Shown in pieces: positions 59,354-64,000 of a stretch of DNA of 64,000 nucleotides. Position numbers and translations under genes: made by a program. How positions within the stretch are numbered: position 1 is the stretch's first letter; each line of letters begins with the position of its first letter. The stretch comes from Diphasiastrum complanatum. Taxonomy: Eukaryota > Streptophyta > Lycopodiopsida > Lycopodiales > Lycopodiaceae. The stretch is from NCBI GenBank assembly GCA_029204225.1, contig CM055097.1:35464804-35528803 (forward strand), in the 5' to 3' direction. Below the pieces are notes generated by a model. It searched no databases. It saw nothing but the letters and a program-made list of their open reading frames with translations, and was not told the origin of the DNA.

Positions 59354-60056
59354 TGTGAAATTACTGTACTTTAGGACCATAAATGGATTTACAAAAGATC
59401 CACAAGAGTAATTGGATGCTTGCTTAACAATCTGTCAAAAAACTAGTCATCGAAAAGTTGATCTAGATTGGCAATTTGACAAACAACGAGCATTAACAAT
59501 CAAAGCCATTGATGAACATTGAAATCTGAGCCCACACATGTGTACTACAGGCTGTAGTACAGCCTTCAAGCTGATGAACAAGTAGAAATTGATTTGGTTT
59601 CATTTGGATCACAAAAACTCAATGTACATAGTGAACTAGCTTGAGATTGCCAATGAGCTCCAAAAAATTTCTATCTTCTCAATATGGGAGCTTGGAATAC
59701 ATAGCAAATTCAACTTCCTTCTTGAAGTTAGGTGGATTTCCAGCATGTAATAAGGAAGTTAACTCACTCTTATTGCCCTAAAATGTAATCCTAGTCTATC
59801 TCCTAGAGTCATGCTTGTCAGATAGCTAGTTGGTCAATTTTTCACCTTAAATCTAGAATTTAGGTTCCTATAAACTATGAATCACTACCAAAATGACATG
59901 ACCAACCCTATGGACTTGAACTAACCTACATTAGGAGTGGATTTCCATGTGGCATCTTGGCCTCACATGTGTGGAATCCACTTATGTACAAAATTTACAT
60001 TATACTACATGGTTTTTTATCAAGCTAGATTTGCCAATTTTTGGCAATTCTTCACA
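59354..60056 (-). repeat. 3' LTR of a minus-strand copia remnant (family C)
   Basis: Begins TGTGAAATTACTG and ends TTCTTCACA, 703 bp, aligned with the solo LTR at 27,012-27,696. To its right, read on the minus strand, a GAGGAG tract precedes it, as expected of a polypurine tract. The GTACTACAG/CTGTAGTAC palindrome is conserved near 59,543. Confidence 0.8.
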
Positions 60057-60525
60057 CTCCTCAGATTTAGCTTGATCTATTTACAACTCTCTTCATAGAT
60101 GAATGAAAGCTTTTAGAAGTGTCTAAAAAATCTAGCTAGAAACAAGGAACTTTTGAGACTCCAATAGAGAATGATGTCCATGAAGGATCTTTCACCACCT
60201 CTTAAAGAATCCTTTACAAGATGTTTCACAAATGTGTCTATGTAGCACACTTCAAAAACTATACATCATGCCAAGCCATGGATTCCAAGGCATTTTGTGC
60301 ACTTGAAGATACATCAATAAAACTATTAAGTGCATAAATAATGTTGCCAAAGACAACTTGCCTTGCTTGATCCATATGATTGAGCCTAGATGGCTCCATC
60401 TTGATACTCAAGGTTCTTCTTGGAGTCCTCGGGTCTTGAGCTTGCTCTTCCACTTGACTTGACTCCAAAACATCAATGAATTGAATAAGGTGTTGATTCA
60501 AAGGTGCTTCACAACTAATCAAGAA
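60057..60525 (-). pseudogene. Internally deleted copia scrap attached to LTR
   Basis: On the minus strand, 60,522-60,259 reads DPRTPRRTLSIKMEPSRLNH and SFIDVSSSAQNALESMAWHD, similar to the integrase-RT linker of element O near 56,100. Then 60,240-60,150 matches the region near 55,160-55,210 (RT to RNase H). Most of RT and RNase H is deleted. Confidence 0.6.
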
Positions 60526-60539
60526 ATTACAAGAGTGGC

Positions 60540-60860
60540 AGATTAGCCATGACCTAAAATGTATCTGCTGATGTCATACCATCAGATCAGATATATGTAC
60601 TTCTGGGTACTTGCATGATCTTGCTGGTACTCTCTGGAGCATGCAAATAGTTCTGCTTAGTATAAATAGCTGATCATACTTCTACATTTTAATTCAAGTA
60701 ATTCATTTATGCAATGTATTGAAGTAGAGTTTAGCAGCTCTCTCAGCCTTTCAAGATCGATCTCTGCTTGATCATATGATGCTCCTCGATTCAATCGATC
60801 ATTTACATATATAGCAACTGGAAGATCTTGTATTATTCTAGTTTTACATTTACAAGACCG
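60540..60860 (+). promoter_or_regulatory. LTR-like promoter region with TATAAATAG
   Basis: TATAAATAG at 60,661 is a good TATA box. Downstream sequence has the style of a copia LTR R/U5 region (TTCATTTATGCAATG, then TCTCTCAGCC). No matching second LTR, primer site or coding region is seen. Confidence 0.35.
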
Positions 60861-61554
60861 CTTAACAACTGATTAACTAACTAATTAGAACAGATGTTAT
60901 TGGAGCATGAGGATGTAGATAGTCTGTACTTGGAATCCTGTGTATTTTTGCAGATTTATGCAGTGTCATCTTTTTCGCATTTTTCGTGAAGCAGTGTCGC
61001 TTTTCTGGAAGTGTCTGAAATGGCCTAAAAACCAATTTAGCATGACAGTGTCGAATTTTTTTTGCCTGCAAAAATTCATGAGTAAAAATGCAGACTGTTG
61101 GAAAATAGTTCATTTTCTGTAAACTTCATTTGAGAAAGTAAAATTGAGAGAATGAAAAAGGACTGTTGGGATGAGTAGAAGTTATATTAAATTCCAATAC
61201 AAATTATAGGCCACTATGTTTATAGACAATGCCATTCCTGAATACAATGCACATAAGCTAGAAAAATGAAAACTTGGTTTTATAGAATGAATCATAACAA
61301 GCCCCTAAAGGTTGCATGCACACTATTCTTAGGTAGGAGTGAATAACGACAATAGTGTTACAATATTTACAAGCTAACAACTGAATTCTCATTGATCCAA
61401 GTTATAATGAGAAGCCAATGAAGGAATAACTTAGAGACGACAATGATTAATGCAAAGTACTCCTCTGGTAATGATAATGAAGAATCAGGTATTTCAAATA
61501 AAACCAAGGATTGCAATAGAAATCTGAACTGTCAACTGCAATAGAGACTCCAGA
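60861..61554. other. No gene seen
   Basis: AT-rich, only short ORFs, no recognised repeat. Confidence 0.35.
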
Positions 61555-62260
61555 ATAGACAGGAACTCGCTGATGGCAGGAACTCGCTGATGGCAGGTGG
61601 CTTGCTAATGGCAGGTCCAGAGTTCAAACGTTCAAATGCTGCCAGTTGATGAGGATGATGAACAAGAAGAAGAAGAAGAAGTCCCTGAGGAGTCGGTCCT
61701 ACTAGTTAGGCGCTCATGAATGAACAACTGACATTCTTATCTATTGTCTTCTTCTTCATGTACAACGACTATAATCTCTTCTACAATCTAGTAGCAAAGA
61801 AAGCTTTCAAGTTTATTTTTGGCTTGAAGTACTACTTGTTGGTTGAAAGTCCATAACCCAAAGCTCGCTGATGGCAAGTGGCTCACTGGTGGCAGGTCCA
61901 GAACAGACAGTAACTTGTTGATGGCAGTGGCTCGCTGATGGGAGCTCGCTGATGATGCTAGCCCAAAATTCATTTTTTCTAGTGGCTCATTGCTTCTATT
62001 GATGGTGTTCACTGCTTCTGCTCTACTCTAGATGGTGCGCTGATATTTCTGATGCACTGCTTTTGCTCCAGATGGTACTCGTTGATGGTGCTCACTGGTC
62101 GTGCTCGTTGATGGTGGGATGCTTCTGCTCATCTGAAAATCAAATGACTGATCATGAGTCAAGGCTGCGATGCTTCTGCTCAATGATGGGCATAGGCAAA
62201 ATGGATGCTCACGAGGCTCATTGATGGGTGTGGGCGGTTGGAAATTGGCAGGCAAGAGTT
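61555..62260. repeat. Degenerate short repeat, CTCGCTGATGGCAGG type
   Basis: The core CTCGCTGATGGCAGG and variants (GCTCACTGGTGGCAGG, CTCGTTGATGGTG, GATGCTTCTGCTC) recur more than a dozen times at irregular spacing. No ORF is supported. Confidence 0.7.
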
Positions 62261-62352
62261 ATGAAGCTCGTGGCAGAAGGGTGGCAGGTAAGTCTGCCAA
62301 TTCAAAAACGAACACAACCAAAGTGAGCTGCCTACCCCCCTCCAAATGAGGG

Positions 62353-62515
62353 TTCGGTTCTCAACCTCAATCCAAGGCTTAAAGGAACTCGACAGTATCG
62401 GTTCCTACAAAAGAGCATACCCGCCAGTTTTGCATAGAAGCCAGTTCTTGAGAAATAGTGTACCCACCGGTTAGGGTCTTTAGAGCCGGGTATAAACTGG
62501 GTTGAGAACCGAAAA
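62353..62515. mobile_element. Possible small foldback/MITE-like element
   Basis: A perfect 14-bp inverted repeat, TTCGGTTCTCAACC at 62,353-62,366 and GGTTGAGAACCGAA at 62,502-62,515, bounds 163 bp that is richer in G and C than its surroundings. No clear target duplication is seen, so the element call is tentative. Confidence 0.4.
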
Positions 62516-63273
62516 AACAAATTATCAATATTTGTCCAACACTGGTTTATACCATTCTCGTTTTAAATGCAGAAAAAGAGTCCAACCAAATACAATTTGC
62601 TCAAAAATTTCATCAATATGACCAAAAATATGAAGTAAAGTCTTAGAATGAAGTTGTTTGACATTTATACTCTCAAATCATTTATTGTAATAATGTAAAT
62701 GCAAAAACTACTGGGGAAGTGGTGAGAAGTTCCCTCAGTGCATGCACTATTGGTAACAATAGGCGAACACAATAATGAACTTAAGTCTAGAGCTAGGTGT
62801 GTCAAGAAGAAGATCGCGGCTGTTGTCATTGTCAAGTTGGCTACGCAGTACAGAGAATGAGCGTGAGGAGGTCAATAAGCCAGGCTTCCCCGATATGTCA
62901 TCCAAATTGGTTCTACCCAATAGTTCGTCAACTCTGATATGTCAGCCATCTTCATTTACTTGTTGAGTTGTGAGACAATGCAAGTAAATATGCAGCAATG
63001 AATGGAACTAGATTAACACAGGATTTAGGAGAGTAGAGGAGATAAATTCAACAAAAACATCTTCCCTTTGTCTCTTCTAACCACTAGTTGTCACCTACCA
63101 GTTGCACTGACCTCAAGTACTCTTATTTCTTCTATTACTTCCTACACATGGATCAATCATGGTAAAAATTTAGCTTTCTAAGAGGAAGATCCTCTTTGCC
63201 ACCACTAGTTTGCCCCTCGTTGTCTTTATTTGGAAACAATTTCCTCTATATTTTATATTTTTGGATCCACATG
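62516..63273. other. No gene seen
   Basis: Only a 63-codon ORF (62,775-62,966) without recognisable features. The right part may be the outer portion of the LTR that ends at 63,479. Confidence 0.35.
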
Positions 63274-64000
63274 TGTGAAATACAGTAGCTTTCTAGTTTT
63301 GTATGGACATCAATAGTACTTTATCATTTGATTCATGTTTGATCAAGTTATATTAGAGTTTGCATCTCATTTTGTGTGTAGATGCTGATTTTTCTACATT
63401 GGTGACATTGGTAGAGTATCTTCTTTTGTAACTCAAGATTTCAAGTGGATTGGATCATAATGATCTGAAATCCTTCACATGGTATCAGAGCTTGTGTTTC
63501 AGGTTATAAAGGAGAAAATCATATCTATCAATGATTTGGTGAAGATATCAAGGCTAGAGCATGCTAGAGGGGATTCTACACCAAAATCTAGTTCTTTGCT
63601 TTTGTAGATTGGATCTTTGGTAGATCAAGATCCTATAAACTTGATCAATTCTGATTTTTGATTTCACATACTAGATTTGTCCAATTTTTTGATCATTGGA
63701 TCTACCTAAGTGGTGGCTATTAGATTGCATATCAAATTTTTAGCATTTGCATGTAGATTTGGAATAGTCAATTTTTTGTGATTTTGTCAAAACCCTAATT
63801 TTGATTGGATCTCTAGTTAGTTAGGTTTCTGGACTTCATTTGAGTGTGTTTCAATTTATGAAGTGGCAAAATTCATTAGATTGAGGTTAGATTATAGGTT
63901 GATCAAGATTCCATGATTCTATGTGTTGATTTGCTTGGTATAAGTGCTAGAAGAGAATTTTTGAGATAGTTTTAAATCTTTGGGATTTCTTTTGAAAATA
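63274..64000 (+). mobile_element. 5' end of a copia element (same family as I), runs off the window
   Basis: An LTR end (about 63,274-63,479, possibly starting earlier) is followed at once by TGGTATCAGAGC (63,480-63,491), the initiator tRNA-Met primer site. The leader to 64,000 matches the leader of element I read on the minus strand (for example CCTAAGTGGTGGCTA and CTATGTGTTGATTTGCTTGG). Gag should start shortly beyond the window. Confidence 0.85.

Overview
This 64 kb window looks like a transposon-dense stretch of a land-plant nuclear genome. The evidence is AT-rich sequence, intron-bearing broken genes, long GA/CT and CA microsatellites, and many Ty1/copia elements primed by initiator tRNA-Met. 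Transposase-like families that I associate with seed-free plants (two DUF7869-like subfamilies and one unnamed family) suggest a bryophyte, lycophyte or fern, but this is inference. I see no intact housekeeping gene, no rRNA or tRNA gene and no CRISPR array. Almost everything codable is a retroelement or transposase-like remnant with stops and frameshifts.

Region by region. 0-0.9 kb: 5' part of a DUF7869-like pseudogene. 1.48-6.92 kb: a complete but decayed Ty1/copia element whose LTRs run AGTTAA...TTAACT instead of TG...CA, flanked by a 5-bp CTTCT duplication. 9.85-10.85 kb: a minus-strand Ty3/gypsy integrase fragment that is an inverted copy of 47.0-48.0 kb. 11.2-12.7 kb: an intron-containing transposase-like pseudogene with a second copy at 57.4-58.25 kb. 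13.05-13.7 kb (minus): a degenerate open frame that starts with a histone H3-like fold and continues into a basic/acidic tail. 14.3-15.2 kb: an unrecognised acidic ORF. 15.6-18.9 kb: a gag-only retroelement-like unit. 19.6 kb: a 178-bp GA array. 20.0-26.7 kb: a hairpin-bearing minisatellite split by a young non-autonomous LTR retrotransposon (20,896-26,464). This element keeps gag, primer site and polypurine tract but carries about 760 codons of unknown sequence where pol should be.

27.0-29.6 kb: a solo LTR with a TGCCA duplication beside a second DUF7869-like pseudogene. 31.3-33.2 kb: CT-rich satellite joined to copia protease fragments. 35.1-37.2 kb: the best-preserved DUF7869-like pseudogene, running directly into a copia integrase-RT-RNase H remnant (37.2-39.8 kb). 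40-45 kb: nested copia pieces, mostly minus strand. 45.7-51.3 kb: copia scraps, then a Ty3/gypsy integrase followed by a well-preserved 556-codon extra ORF. 52.5 kb: a gag-like zinc-knuckle remnant. 53.8-57.4 kb (minus): a pol-coding copia remnant whose LTR is homologous to that of the non-autonomous element, so it is a plausible helper family. 59.35-60.5 kb: an LTR plus scrap related to the solo LTR. 61.5-62.5 kb: a short degenerate repeat and a possible foldback element. 63.27 kb to the end: the 5' end of another copia element, with primer site, continuing past the window.

The most unusual items are the histone H3-like frame, the gag-plus-unknown non-autonomous element with its nearby relatives, the non-TG/CA LTR element, the gypsy extra ORF, and the duplicated intron-bearing transposase-like family. 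All similarity statements come from reading the sequence by eye; no database search was run.
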